Positions 9,209-17,561 of a stretch of 64,000 nt of DNA are shown here, piece after piece. The translations under genes were made by a program, and so were the position numbers. The first letter of the stretch is position 1. Every line of letters begins with the position of its first letter. The stretch comes from Azospirillum brasilense (GTDB lineage: Bacteria; Pseudomonadota; Alphaproteobacteria; Azospirillales; Azospirillaceae). Location: assembly GCF_007827795.1 (NCBI RefSeq), contig NZ_VITI01000002.1:434001-498000 (forward strand), read 5' to 3'. The notes below the pieces were generated by a model. That model saw only the letters and a list, made by a program, of their open reading frames with translations, was not told the origin of the DNA and made no database searches.

Positions 9209-10954
9209 TCAGGCGGCTGGGGATTCGCGGAGCGCCGCGGTGGCAGCGACGTCGAGCGTGCCGTCGTCGGTCAGCGCCACGCCGTAGGCGCTGCGCGCGG
9301 CCTCGGCGCCGAGATAGCCGAGCCGCACGTCGCGGGCCACGGCCACGGCGTCGCGGCGGAACGGGTCGCCCCAGCCGCCGCCGCCGGGCGTCTCCAGCCG
9401 CACGCGCTGGCCGTCGCGGACCTTCACGTCGGTGACCTTGGAGGCAAGCGGCGGCGACTTTTCGCCCTCATCGCTCTGCCACGTGAAGCGGTTCAGCGCG
9501 GCGGGCGTGCCGCCGGCCACCCCGAAGGGCGCGAAGACGCCGCGCTCGCCCAGCAGGAAGACGTCGGCGGCGGTCAGCGCCTCGATCTCGTAGACGGCGC
9601 CCAGCCCGCCGCGGTGCAGGCCGGCCCCGGCGGAATCCGGGCGCAGTGCCCATTGGGTGAACATCACCGGATAGGCGGCTTCGAGGATTTCCACCGGCGG
9701 GATGGTGGCGGTGGAGATCGGGTTGTTCGCGTGGTTCAGCCCATCGCTCTCCGGGTTGCCGCCCAGGCCGCCGCCGAAGAAGGAGAACATGACCCAGCGC
9801 GAGCCGTCCTGGCGGTGGCCGGCCAACGACAGCGCGTTGATGGTGCCGAAGGGGGCGGCGGTGGCGCGGGACGGGTCAGCCAGGGCCAGCGCGCCGAACA
9901 CCACGCCGATGACGCGCAGGATGGTCTCGGTGTAGCCGCCGACCGGCTTGGGCGGCTTCACCGCCAGCAGCGTCGTCTCGGGGATGACGAAGGTGATCGG
10001 GTTGAGGCAGCCGGCGTTGGCCGGCACGTCGGTGAAGACATGCTTCAGCGCGACGTAGCAGCAGGCCACCGCCGTGGAATAGGCGATGTTGAGCGGCCCG
10101 GCGCAGGGTGCGGCGGAGCGGGAGAAATCCAGCACCATACGGTCGCCCGCGATGGTCAGGTCGAGCGCGATCCGCAGCTTCTCCGACGTGATGCCGTCGT
10201 TATCGAGATAATCCTCGAAGCTGTAGGTGCCGTCGGGCAGCTTGGACAGGGCGCTGCGCATCAGCGCCTCGGCCCGCGCGGTGAAGGCGTCGAAGGCGGC
10301 GGCGACAGTGTCCTCGCCATGCTCGTCCAGCAGTTCGGTCAGGCGGCGCACGCCGAGGTCGAGCGCGTTGAGCTGCCCGTTCAGGTCGCCGTAGTTGGAC
10401 ACCGGCACGCGGGAATTGGCGGCGAGGATCGCCAGCAGGTCGTGGTTCATCACCCCGGCCTTGACCAGCTTCACCGGCGGGATGCGCACGCCCTCCTGGA
10501 AGCTGTCGGTGGCCCGCGCGTTGAAGTTGCCCGGCACGTTGCCGCCGATGTCGAGCCAGTGGCCGACCGACGCCATCCAGCAGAACAGCCGGCCCTGGCG
10601 GAAGATCGGCCGCACCAGCCGGAAGTCGTTCAGATGGGTGCCGCCGTCGTAGGGGTCGTTGAACAGGAAGATGTCGTCGGGGTACAGGTCGCCCTCCCGC
10701 GCCACCTTGTCGATCACCGCCTTGACCGCAAAGGCCATGGCGCCAACGAAGATCGGCAGGCCGTTGGTGCCCTGGACCAGGGTCGCGCCGGTCTCGGCGT
10801 GGTAGAGGCCATGGCAGGCGTCGCGTGCCTCGGCGATGATCGGGTTGAAGGCGGAGCGGTAGAGCGTCGCGTCCATCTCGTCGGCGATCTGCTCCAGCCG
10901 GCCCTTGAGGACGGCCAGCGTGACGGGGTCGATTGTGGTTTTCTGAATGGTCAT
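9209..10954 (-). CDS. hyuB: Hydantoinase/oxoprolinase subunit B (HyuB family)
   Basis: The 581-residue protein has the HyuB hallmarks DPVTLAVLKGRLEQIADEM near the start, then ATLYRSAFNPIIAE, DIFLFNDPYDGGTHLNDF and the C-terminal RLETPGGGGWGDPFRRD. It is the catalytic partner of HyuA in heteromeric ATP-dependent hydantoinases, 5-oxoprolinases and acetone-type carboxylases. Length is normal (about 520-600). The ATG at 10952-10954 overlaps the stop of the upstream lyase gene by 4 bp. No acetone-carboxylase gamma subunit is nearby, which favours a cyclic-amide hydrolase over a carboxylase, though weakly. Confidence 0.92.
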   Translation of the reverse strand: MTIQKTTIDPVTLAVLKGRLEQIADEMDATLYRSAFNPIIAEARDACHGLYHAETGATLVQGTNGLPIFVGAMAFAVKAVIDKVAREGDLYPDDIFLFNDPYDGGTHLNDFRLVRPIFRQGRLFCWMASVGHWLDIGGNVPGNFNARATDSFQEGVRIPPVKLVKAGVMNHDLLAILAANSRVPVSNYGDLNGQLNALDLGVRRLTELLDEHGEDTVAAAFDAFTARAEALMRSALSKLPDGTYSFEDYLDNDGITSEKLRIALDLTIAGDRMVLDFSRSAAPCAGPLNIAYSTAVACCYVALKHVFTDVPANAGCLNPITFVIPETTLLAVKPPKPVGGYTETILRVIGVVFGALALADPSRATAAPFGTINALSLAGHRQDGSRWVMFSFFGGGLGGNPESDGLNHANNPISTATIPPVEILEAAYPVMFTQWALRPDSAGAGLHRGGLGAVYEIEALTAADVFLLGERGVFAPFGVAGGTPAALNRFTWQSDEGEKSPPLASKVTDVKVRDGQRVRLETPGGGGWGDPFRRDAVAVARDVRLGYLGAEAARSAYGVALTDDGTLDVAATAALRESPAA

Positions 10955-11853
10955 GCCGCGTCCTCCCGCTTTGCGGAGGTGAAGTCCTTGTAGGTTTCGC
11001 CGAGCGCCAGCATCTCCGGCGTGCCGATGAGATCGTTCAGCGCGTTGAAGTCGAACATGCGGTCGCGGAAGGGCTGGGTGGTGCCGTGGGCAGCCAGCGA
11101 GGCGTAATAGTCCTGCGCCTGCCGGGCCAGCGCCCGCACGATGCCGCCGGGGAAGATCACCAGCCGGTAGCCGAGATCGCCGAGGTCGGCGGCGGAGCTG
11201 ATCGGCGTCTGCCCGCCCTCCACCATGTTCGCCAGCAGCGGGCGGATGCCGCCGAGATCGGTGGCGATGGCGGAGAGCTGCTCGCGGCTCTTCGGCGCCT
11301 CGACGAACAGCACGTCGGCGCCGGCCTCGACATAGAGGCGGGCGCGGTCGAGCGCCGCCGGGACGCCCTCCACCGCCACCGCGTCGGTGCGGGCGATGAT
11401 CAGCGTGCCTTCGCTGGTCCGGGCGTCGACCGCCGCCTTGATCTTGCCGGCCATCTCGCCGGCCGGGATCACCGCCTTGTCGGTCAGGTGGCCGCAGCGC
11501 TTGGGAAAGCTCTGGTCCTCAAGCTGCAGGGCGGTGGCGCCGGCCCGCTCGAACATGCGCACGGTGCGCTGCACGTTGAGCGCGTTGCCGTAGCCGGTGT
11601 CGGCGTCCACCACCAGCGGCGTCGGCACGCGGTCGCGCACCAGCGCGATGGTGTCCGCCACCTCGCTGACCGAGACCAGCCCAATGTCGGGCCGCCCGAG
11701 CCGGGTGTAGGCGATGGCGGCCCCCGACAGATACAGCGCCTCGAACCCCGCCGCCGCCGCCAGCGAGGCGGTGAAGGCGTCGTAGACGCCGGGGGCCAGG
11801 ACGACGCGATCCTGGGCCAGTCGGTCCCGGAAACTCATGCTGGGGACGGTCAT
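10951..11853 (-). CDS. Isocitrate lyase/PEP mutase superfamily lyase (methylisocitrate- or dimethylmalate-lyase type)
   Basis: This 300-residue TIM-barrel protein starts FRDRLAQDRVVLAPGVYDAF and carries VVDADTGYGN (metal-binding Asp83/Asp85), LEDQSFPKRCGH at 111-122 with catalytic-type Cys120, and IIARTDA. The KRCGH loop marks C-C lyases that split 2-substituted malates or isocitrates (methylisocitrate lyase, 2,3-dimethylmalate lyase), as opposed to phosphonomutases. ATG 11853 has GGGGGAG at good spacing; the frame is open to 11952 but without support. It is coupled to hyuB by a 4-bp overlap and follows livF by 95 bp. It probably yields pyruvate or glyoxylate as the final pathway step. Confidence 0.88.
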   Translation of the reverse strand: MTVPSMSFRDRLAQDRVVLAPGVYDAFTASLAAAAGFEALYLSGAAIAYTRLGRPDIGLVSVSEVADTIALVRDRVPTPLVVDADTGYGNALNVQRTVRMFERAGATALQLEDQSFPKRCGHLTDKAVIPAGEMAGKIKAAVDARTSEGTLIIARTDAVAVEGVPAALDRARLYVEAGADVLFVEAPKSREQLSAIATDLGGIRPLLANMVEGGQTPISSAADLGDLGYRLVIFPGGIVRALARQAQDYYASLAAHGTTQPFRDRMFDFNALNDLIGTPEMLALGETYKDFTSAKREDAA

Positions 11854-11948
11854 GTCAAGCGCTCCCCCCGGTACCGGTCCGCGAAGCCGTCGCAGCACCA
11901 CCGGGTCAGGGTTGAGAGATGTCGGGACAGGGCCGGAGCACGCATCGC

Positions 11949-12662
11949 TCACAGCCCCAGATAGGTGCGTTTCAATTCGGGGTCGCGCGCGATCTCGTCG
12001 GAAGGTCCCGACAGCGCGAAGACGCCGTTTTCGAGGATGTAGGCGCGGCGGGCGACCTCCAGCGACTGGACGACGTTCTGTTCGACCAGCAGGATCGCCA
12101 GCCCGTCCGCATTCAGCTTGCGGATCAGCCCGAACATCTCCTCCACCACCAGCGGCGACAGGCCGAGCGACGGCTCGTCGAGGATCAGCAGGAGCGGTTC
12201 GGCCATCAGGCCGCGCCCGATGGCGAGCATCTGCTGCTCGCCGCCCGACAGCGTGCCGGCAAGCTGGCCCTCGCGCTCCTTCAGGCGGGGGAAGGTCGTG
12301 AAGATGCGCTCCAGGTTCCGCGCCCGGTTCGGCTTGCCGCGCCGGTAGCTTCCCAGCTCCAGATTCTCGCGGATCGACAGGTTGGGGAAGATCTTGCGGC
12401 CTTCCGGCACCTGGATCAGCCCCTCCTCCACGATGCGCGCGGCGGAGCGGCCGTCGATGCGGCTGCCGGCGAAGCGGATCTCGCCCTCCCAGGGCGGCAG
12501 CACGCCCGACAACACCTTGTTCAGCGTCGTCTTGCCGACGCCGTTGGAGCCGAGGACCGTGACGATCTCGCCGTCCAGCACGGCCATGTCGATGCCGCGC
12601 AGCACCTCGGTGGCGCCGTAGCCAGTCTTCAGCCCCTGGATGCTCAGAAGCGCCTCAGCCAT
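11949..12662 (-). CDS. livF: Branched-chain-type ABC importer ATPase (LivF-like)
   Basis: This 237-residue ABC ATPase has Walker A GSNGVGKTT, Q-loop LIQVPEGRKIFPNLS, signature TLSGGEQQMLAIGRGL, Walker B LLLILDEPSLGLSP and H-loop/switch region LLVEQNV, ending in the short LivF form. LivF pairs with LivG on the LivHM permease to drive uptake of branched-chain amino acids or other carboxylates and amides. It overlaps the livG stop by 8 bp. LIV-type systems linked to catabolic genes often carry other substrates; here the probable substrate is that of the downstream enzymes. Confidence 0.93.
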   Translation of the reverse strand: MAEALLSIQGLKTGYGATEVLRGIDMAVLDGEIVTVLGSNGVGKTTLNKVLSGVLPPWEGEIRFAGSRIDGRSAARIVEEGLIQVPEGRKIFPNLSIRENLELGSYRRGKPNRARNLERIFTTFPRLKEREGQLAGTLSGGEQQMLAIGRGLMAEPLLLILDEPSLGLSPLVVEEMFGLIRKLNADGLAILLVEQNVVQSLEVARRAYILENGVFALSGPSDEIARDPELKRTYLGL

Positions 12663-13401
12663 GGGCCGCCCCCTCGGCCGCCAGACGGGCGGCGGCGCCG
12701 TGGCCGAGATAGGCCTCGATCACGCGGGGGTCGGCGCAGACGGCGGCCGGCCTGCCCTCGGCGATCATGCGGCCCTGCGCCAGCACATAGACGCGCTCGC
12801 ACAGGTTCATCACCGCCTGCATGACGTGTTCGATCATCAGGATCGTCACCCCTTCGTCGCGGATGCCCCGGATCACCGGGATGATGTCGCGGATCTCCGA
12901 CGGGTTCAGGCCGGCCAACACCTCGTCCAGCAGCAAAAGCTTCGGCTCGGTGGCGAGCGCGCGGGCCAGCTCCAGCCGCTTGCGCCCGGCCACCGTCAGG
13001 CCGCCGGCCGGCCGGTCCAGCTCGGCCGCCAGCCCGACGCGGCGGGCCACCTCGCGCGCCTTGGCGATGGCGTCGGCGCGCCTGGCGTGGCGCAGATAGG
13101 CGCCGACCGCGATGTTCTCGCACACCGTCAGCCCGGCGAAGGGCTGGACGATCTGGAAGGTGCGGCCGATGCCGCGTTCGGCGCGGCGGTGCGGCTCCTC
13201 GCCGGTGATGTCGGTGCCCTCAAACAGAATCCGCCCGTCGCTCGGTGCGACGAAGCCGGAGATCATCGAGAACAGCGTGGTCTTGCCGGCGCCGTTCGGC
13301 CCGATCAGGCCCACGATGCCGCCCGGCTCCAGCGCGAGCGACGCGTTGTCCACCGCCATCAGCCCGCCGAAGCGCTTGGACACGGACTCAACGGCCAGCA
13401 T
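12655..13401 (-). CDS. livG: Branched-chain-type ABC importer ATPase (LivG-like)
   Basis: The 248-residue ATPase begins MLAVESVSKRFGGL and carries Walker A GPNGAGKTT, a LivG-type insertion with IGRTFQIVQPFAGL, signature-region VAGRKRLELARALA and Walker B LLLLDEVLAGLNPSE, followed by MIEHVMQ. The signature is degenerate (LTVAGRKR rather than LSGGQ), as in many LivG proteins. The ATG at 13399-13401 lies inside the end of livM (14-bp overlap), showing translational coupling. An upstream in-frame start would extend deeper into livM and is less likely. Confidence 0.93.
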   Translation of the reverse strand: MLAVESVSKRFGGLMAVDNASLALEPGGIVGLIGPNGAGKTTLFSMISGFVAPSDGRILFEGTDITGEEPHRRAERGIGRTFQIVQPFAGLTVCENIAVGAYLRHARRADAIAKAREVARRVGLAAELDRPAGGLTVAGRKRLELARALATEPKLLLLDEVLAGLNPSEIRDIIPVIRGIRDEGVTILMIEHVMQAVMNLCERVYVLAQGRMIAEGRPAAVCADPRVIEAYLGHGAAARLAAEGAAHG

Positions 13402-14386
13402 GGGACACCTCCTTGGCGCCGCGCGCCACCAGCCCGCGCCCACGGTCGCGCAGCCGCTCCAGCAGGCCCAGGATGCCGCCGCGGGCGAAGGCGACGGCCA
13501 GCACCAGCACGCTGCCGAAGACGATCAGGTCGATGCCGGGGATGCGTCCGGCGAACTGCTTGGCGAGTTCGCCCAGCCCGTGCAGGGTCAGGGCGCCCAC
13601 CACCGGCCCGAAGACGGTGCCGACGCCGCCGATGATCGGGGCGAGCAGCAGCTCCACCGAGATCCAGCTGCCGTAGGCGATGTGGGCGTCGATGTAGAGG
13701 AAATACTGGGCGTAGAGGCAGCCGGACAGCGCCGTCACCGCGCCCGACAGGGCAATGGCGCGCAGCTTCACCTTCAGGGAATCGACGCCCAGCGCCTTGG
13801 CCGCGTCCTCGTTCTCGCGCACCGCGACGAGCTGCGCACCGAAGCGGGAGCGCTGGATCCAGCGCGTCAGCAGCAGCACGCCGGTGACGAAGGCCAGGAC
13901 CAGCCAGTAGAAGACGGCGCGGTCGGCGAATTGCAGGTTGGCGGGGTGGACCTCCAGCTTGATCAGCAGGCCGGCGGCGCCGCCGGTGACGGGCGTCGCG
14001 TTGGCGAGGATGCGGAACACCTCGGCGAAGGCCAGCGTCACCAGCGCGAAGTAGGACCCGCGCAGGCCGGAGCGGAAGCTGAGGAAACCGATGGCCCAGG
14101 CGACCGCCGCCCCCGCCGCCGCCGCCAGCAGCAGACCGGCCCAGGCGTTGACGCCGTAGCGCATCTGCAGGATCGCCGTCACATAGGCGCCCGTGCCGAA
14201 GAAGGCGGCATGGCCGAAGCTGAACTGGCCGCCGAAGCCGCCCAGGATGTTCCAGCCCTGCGCGCCCAGCGCCACGATCAGCGTGAAGACGAGGAAGTTC
14301 ATCACCGGGCTGGACGTCACCACCAGCGGCAGCAGCGCGGCAAGGACAGCCAGGACGGCGATCGGGATCAGGTCGCGCGCGGTCAT
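13388..14386 (-). CDS. livM: Branched-chain-type ABC importer permease (LivM-like)
   Basis: The 332-residue protein has eight to ten hydrophobic helices and the LivM signature NILGGFGGQFSFGHAAFFGTGAY near residue 50, given here only as the recognised region, plus RFGAQLVAVRENEDAAKALG, the cytoplasmic coupling loop. It ends in a charged tail after GGILGLLERL. It forms the inner-membrane channel with LivH. ATG 14384-14386 overlaps the livH stop by 4 bp. The frame continues open far upstream, but that extension is antisense-like low-complexity sequence inside livH. Confidence 0.92.
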   Translation of the reverse strand: MTARDLIPIAVLAVLAALLPLVVTSSPVMNFLVFTLIVALGAQGWNILGGFGGQFSFGHAAFFGTGAYVTAILQMRYGVNAWAGLLLAAAAGAAVAWAIGFLSFRSGLRGSYFALVTLAFAEVFRILANATPVTGGAAGLLIKLEVHPANLQFADRAVFYWLVLAFVTGVLLLTRWIQRSRFGAQLVAVRENEDAAKALGVDSLKVKLRAIALSGAVTALSGCLYAQYFLYIDAHIAYGSWISVELLLAPIIGGVGTVFGPVVGALTLHGLGELAKQFAGRIPGIDLIVFGSVLVLAVAFARGGILGLLERLRDRGRGLVARGAKEVSHAGR

Positions 14387-15255
14387 GCCTTGGCTCCGAA
14401 CAGGCCGGTCGGCCGCACCAGCAGCACGGCGATGAAGATCAGGAAGATGCCGATCTGCCCCAGGCTGTCGCCCAGGAACAGGCCGCACAGGCTCTCCACC
14501 ACGCCGATGAACAGGCCGCCCAGCAGCGCGCCGGGGAGCGACCCCATGCCGCCCAGCACCACGACCGTGAAGGCGACCAGCACGAAGGCGCTGCCGATGC
14601 GCGGGTTCACGTAGAAGGTCGGCATCAGCAGCCCAGCGGCCACGGCGAGGCAGGCGCAGCCCAGCCCGAAGGTGATGGCGTAGACGTGCGGCACGTCGAT
14701 GCCGACCAGATTGGCGCCCAGCTTCTCCTTGGCGACGGCGCGGATGGCCTTGCCGGTGTCGGTGCGGTTCAGCACCAGCCAGAGCAGCCCGGTCACCACC
14801 ACCGCCACCGCCAGCCCGATCACCCGCGGGAAGGACAGCAGCAGCGGCCCCAGCGCGACCACCTGGAACGAGTAATCGGTGTCGAGCGTGCGGGTGTCCG
14901 ACTGGAAGACCGCCAGCAGCACATTCTCCAGCACGATCGACAGGCCGAGCGTGACCAGCAGAATGTTGCCATCGTCGCCGTGGCTGGCCGGCCCGATGAC
15001 GAAGCGCTGCAGCCCGTAGCCCAGCACGAACATCAGCGGCACCAGCGGCACGATCACCAGATAGGGGTCGAGGCCCAGCCACGCCCAGGCGATCCACACC
15101 GCGAACATCGCGCAGGTCAGCAGCGCGCCGTGCGCGAAGTTGATGATGTGGAGCACGCCGTAGATCAGCGTCAGGCCGAGGGCGATCAGCGCGTAGACCG
15201 CGCCGGTCATCAGCCCGTTCAGCGCCGCTTCCAGGATGATCTGAGGTGAATACAT
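14383..15255 (-). CDS. livH: Branched-chain-type ABC importer permease (LivH-like)
   Basis: This 290-residue inner-membrane permease has about eight hydrophobic segments and LivH motifs: NGLMTGAVYALIALGLTLIYGVL region near the N-terminus, NFAHGALL, GKAIRAVAKEKLGANLVGI (coupling loop) and GGMGSLPGALLGG. It pairs with LivM. The gene starts 109 bp after the binding-protein stop; that gap contains a hairpin listed separately. The motifs and length (E. coli LivH 308) make the assignment safe; substrate is unknown. Confidence 0.92.
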   Translation of the reverse strand: MYSPQIILEAALNGLMTGAVYALIALGLTLIYGVLHIINFAHGALLTCAMFAVWIAWAWLGLDPYLVIVPLVPLMFVLGYGLQRFVIGPASHGDDGNILLVTLGLSIVLENVLLAVFQSDTRTLDTDYSFQVVALGPLLLSFPRVIGLAVAVVVTGLLWLVLNRTDTGKAIRAVAKEKLGANLVGIDVPHVYAITFGLGCACLAVAAGLLMPTFYVNPRIGSAFVLVAFTVVVLGGMGSLPGALLGGLFIGVVESLCGLFLGDSLGQIGIFLIFIAVLLVRPTGLFGAKA

Positions 15256-15287
15256 GGCAGCCCGCGCATGAGGGGAGCGATCCCCCT

Positions 15288-15327
15288 ACCCGTCCGGGAG
15301 GCCGATGCGCGGCGCCTCGGGACGGGT
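15288..15327 (-). repeat. Hairpin between binding-protein and livH genes
   Basis: ACCCGTCC (15288-15295) pairs with GGACGGGT (15320-15327), and inside it GAGGC (15298-15302) pairs with GCCTC (15314-15318). It occupies the 109-bp gap after the periplasmic binding-protein stop. Its place suggests an mRNA-stabilising or attenuating hairpin that favours high binding-protein expression over the membrane subunits. Two other ABC operons here have a hairpin at the same position. Confidence 0.6.
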
Positions 15328-15364
15328 GAGGGAAATGCGGGAGGTGCGGAGGCGGACGGACCGG

Positions 15365-16609
15365 TCACGCCGCCGGGAAGTTGACCTTCGCTTCCGCGAC
15401 GGATTCGGGGAAGATCACCTTGATGTCCTCGCCCTGGATCTGCGTGTTGATCGGGGTGGCGCCCTCGTTCTGGCCGTTCACGAACTTCGTCGGGCCGTAG
15501 GGCATGATGTGACCGGCGAAGGTGGAGGCGTTCAGCGCCTCGATGATCGTCTTGCGGTCGGCGGAGCCGGCGCGCTCGATGGCGTCGGCCAGCAGAAGCA
15601 GGTTCGAATAGTTCAGCGGAACATTGTAGGCGAAGGACTTGCCCTGCCCCTCCACCGCCTTGCGCAGCGCCAGCGCCTTCGGATTCTTCGGGTCGTGCCA
15701 GTGGTTGCAGTCGATGACGTTCTGGGCCGCCTGCGGGAATTCCTTGACGAAGCGCCCGTTCGACGCCGCCCCGCCCAGCACCGCGTAGACGCCCTTCGGC
15801 TTGATGCGCTGCTGCTGCATGGTGCGGGCGAGCAGAACGAACTCGCCGTAGTAGTTGGACGGGATGACGAGATCCGGGTTCAGCGAGCGGATGCGCAGCG
15901 CCACGTTGGACATGTCGCGCGCCGGGGTCGGATGGGCGATGGTCTCCAGGATCTCGAAGCCGCGCTTGGGCAGTTCAGCCTGCAGCAGCTTGGCGAGGCC
16001 GGAGCCGAACAGGCCGTCCTCGTGCACCAGCACGACGGTCTTGGCCGGCTTGCCGGCCAACTCGTTGATCCTGGTCAGGTTGTCGAGCGCGACCTGGGTG
16101 ACCTTGCCGAAGCCGGGGCTGAAGCGGAAGGTGTTGGTCAGGCCCCGCGCCATGATCTGGTCCGACACGCCGACATCGACCAGATAGGGCAGATCGTAGC
16201 GCGCCGCGGCCTGCGAGGCGGCGAGGCAGATCGGGCTGGCGAAGCCGCCGACGATAGCGCACACGCCCTCGGCCTGCATGCGCTCGACCTCCTGCGTGCC
16301 GGCCTCCGGCGTGGAGCGGGCATCGCCGAACACCATCTCGATCCTGGCGCCGCCCAGCGACTTGATGCCGCCCGCGGCGTTGATCTCGTTGATCGCCATC
16401 TCGGCGCCGAGCCGGCCGAGGTCGCCGTCATGGGCGAGCGCGCCGGTCACCGGCTGGAGGATGCCGATCTTCACGGCCGGGGTCTGCGCCCGCAGAATAG
16501 ACGGGGCGGCCACCGGCACCGTCGCGAAGGTGGCGGCCGCGGCGCCCGCCTTGAGCACCGTGCGGCGGGAGATGCCGAAGGGTGCGGAGTCCTGAACCGA
16601 ACGTCCCAT
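15365..16609 (-). CDS. Tat-exported LIV-type ABC substrate-binding protein
   Basis: The 414-residue precursor starts MGRSVQDSAPFGISRRTVLK; the twin-arginine pair, hydrophobic AGAAAATFATVPVAA and ILRAQ mark a Tat signal peptide. The mature part is a type I periplasmic binding fold (Peripla_BP_6): VKIGILQPVTGALAHDG, ALDNLTRINELAGKPAKT, FAYNVPLNYSNLLLLADAI. ATG 16609 is preceded by GAGGAG at 9 nt, better than the TTG at 16618 that overlaps the regulator gene. It captures the operon's substrate and hands it to LivHM. First structural gene after the GntR-type regulator. Confidence 0.93.
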   Translation of the reverse strand: MGRSVQDSAPFGISRRTVLKAGAAAATFATVPVAAPSILRAQTPAVKIGILQPVTGALAHDGDLGRLGAEMAINEINAAGGIKSLGGARIEMVFGDARSTPEAGTQEVERMQAEGVCAIVGGFASPICLAASQAAARYDLPYLVDVGVSDQIMARGLTNTFRFSPGFGKVTQVALDNLTRINELAGKPAKTVVLVHEDGLFGSGLAKLLQAELPKRGFEILETIAHPTPARDMSNVALRIRSLNPDLVIPSNYYGEFVLLARTMQQQRIKPKGVYAVLGGAASNGRFVKEFPQAAQNVIDCNHWHDPKNPKALALRKAVEGQGKSFAYNVPLNYSNLLLLADAIERAGSADRKTIIEALNASTFAGHIMPYGPTKFVNGQNEGATPINTQIQGEDIKVIFPESVAEAKVNFPAA

Positions 16610-16614
16610 AACGC

Positions 16615-17484
16615 TCAACTCCTCTGCTTGATGGCCCGCGAGCCGCGGGTGGGCTTTTCGCCCGCATTGTTCTTGTCGGTGTTGGCTTTGTCGGCCTTGG
16701 TTTTGTTGGGGGCGCGCGGCCGACCCAGCGCCGGGCTCCAGCGCCGTTCCCCGTCATCGCCGATGCGCACGAGATCCATGTGAAAGCTGTAGCGGTCGGG
16801 CCGGTACAGCGCGTGCAGATGCTCCACCCCGCGGCCGGACGGGTCGTGCACGACGCGGGTCAGGGTCAACAGCGGCGAGCCGATCTCCAGATCCAGCGCC
16901 GCCGCCGGCTCCGGACCGGCCAGCGTGGCGTTGATCGCCTGGGTCGCCCGCTCGGTCTTCACGCCCGACCGCTCGATCAGCTCCAGCAGCGGGCGCGCCG
17001 CCAGCTCCGCTTCCGAATAGGTCAGGCCGAGCCATTCCGGCACATGGGTGGTCAGGTAGGAGAAGGGCTCCCCGTCGATCAGCCGGACACGCACCGACCG
17101 CTGGACCCGCTCGCCCGGCTTCAGCCCCAGGCTTTCGGCGATCGCCTCCGGCGGCGCGACATAGCCGAAGGAGAGCAGCTTCACGTCGGTGCTGCGCCCC
17201 ATGTCGATCAGGTGCGACAGCACGTTGGAGAGGTCGGCGACGATCGGACGGACGCTGCGGGTGTCATGGACGAAGGTGCCGGAGCCGGCCTTGCGCTGCA
17301 CCAGCCCTTCCTTCTCCAGCAGGTCGAGCGCCCGGCGCACGGTCACCCGCGACACCGCGTGTTCGGCGGCCAGCGCCGGCTCCCCCGGCAGCCGGCAGCC
17401 CGGCGGCAGGTCGCCGGCGACGATGCGGTCGCGCAGCAGCAGATAAATCCTACGCGCCTTCAGGGGTTCGACCGCCGACTTCAC
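16615..17484 (-). CDS. GntR/HutC-family transcriptional regulator
   Basis: This 289-residue regulator has an N-terminal winged helix (about 8-75: ARRIYLLLRDRIVAGDLPPG, SRVTVRRALDLLEKEGLVQR) and a C-terminal UTRA ligand domain (about 95-240: PGERVQRSVRVRLIDGEPFSYL). After about residue 250 comes an unusual basic tail (NKTKADKANTDKNNAGEKPT) of no known function. The start is GTG 17482-17484. It leads its own operon, with two palindromes 34-77 bp upstream on a predicted promoter, so autoregulation and induction by the imported substrate or a metabolite are likely. The stop sits just before the next gene's ATG. Confidence 0.93.
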   Translation of the reverse strand: MKSAVEPLKARRIYLLLRDRIVAGDLPPGCRLPGEPALAAEHAVSRVTVRRALDLLEKEGLVQRKAGSGTFVHDTRSVRPIVADLSNVLSHLIDMGRSTDVKLLSFGYVAPPEAIAESLGLKPGERVQRSVRVRLIDGEPFSYLTTHVPEWLGLTYSEAELAARPLLELIERSGVKTERATQAINATLAGPEPAAALDLEIGSPLLTLTRVVHDPSGRGVEHLHALYRPDRYSFHMDLVRIGDDGERRWSPALGRPRAPNKTKADKANTDKNNAGEKPTRGSRAIKQRS

Positions 17485-17517
17485 AGTGCCCCGCCTCCCT
17501 CTCGCTGGAAACCGGTG

Positions 17518-17538
17518 TCTGTCTTTGCACCAGACAGA
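17518..17538. promoter_or_regulatory. Putative GntR operator 1
   Basis: TCTGTC (17518-17523) and GACAGA (17533-17538) form a perfect 6-bp inverted repeat with a 9-bp spacer. It lies between the predicted -10 box and the regulator's GTG start, where a bound repressor would block transcription. Operator 2 is about 24 bp away, centre to centre. Confidence 0.55.
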
Positions 17539-17541
17539 AAC

Positions 17542-17561
17542 CTGTATGATCTATGATACAG
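17542..17561. promoter_or_regulatory. Putative GntR operator 2
   Basis: CTGTAT (17542-17547) and ATACAG (17556-17561) form a perfect inverted repeat around 8 bp. GTAT/ATAC arms are common in HutC-type operators. It covers the predicted -10 hexamer and most of the spacer of the operon promoter. Confidence 0.6.

Noticed and set aside
9125-10993. Long open frame on the plus strand opposite hyuB (about 620 codons)
   Set aside because: It mirrors hyuB and translates to Gly/Arg/His/Asp-rich low-complexity sequence without motifs; typical antisense frame in very GC-rich DNA.
15305-16783. Plus-strand frame opposite the Tat-exported binding protein
   Set aside because: Low-complexity translation, no start-site support, and the opposite strand has a clear family match.
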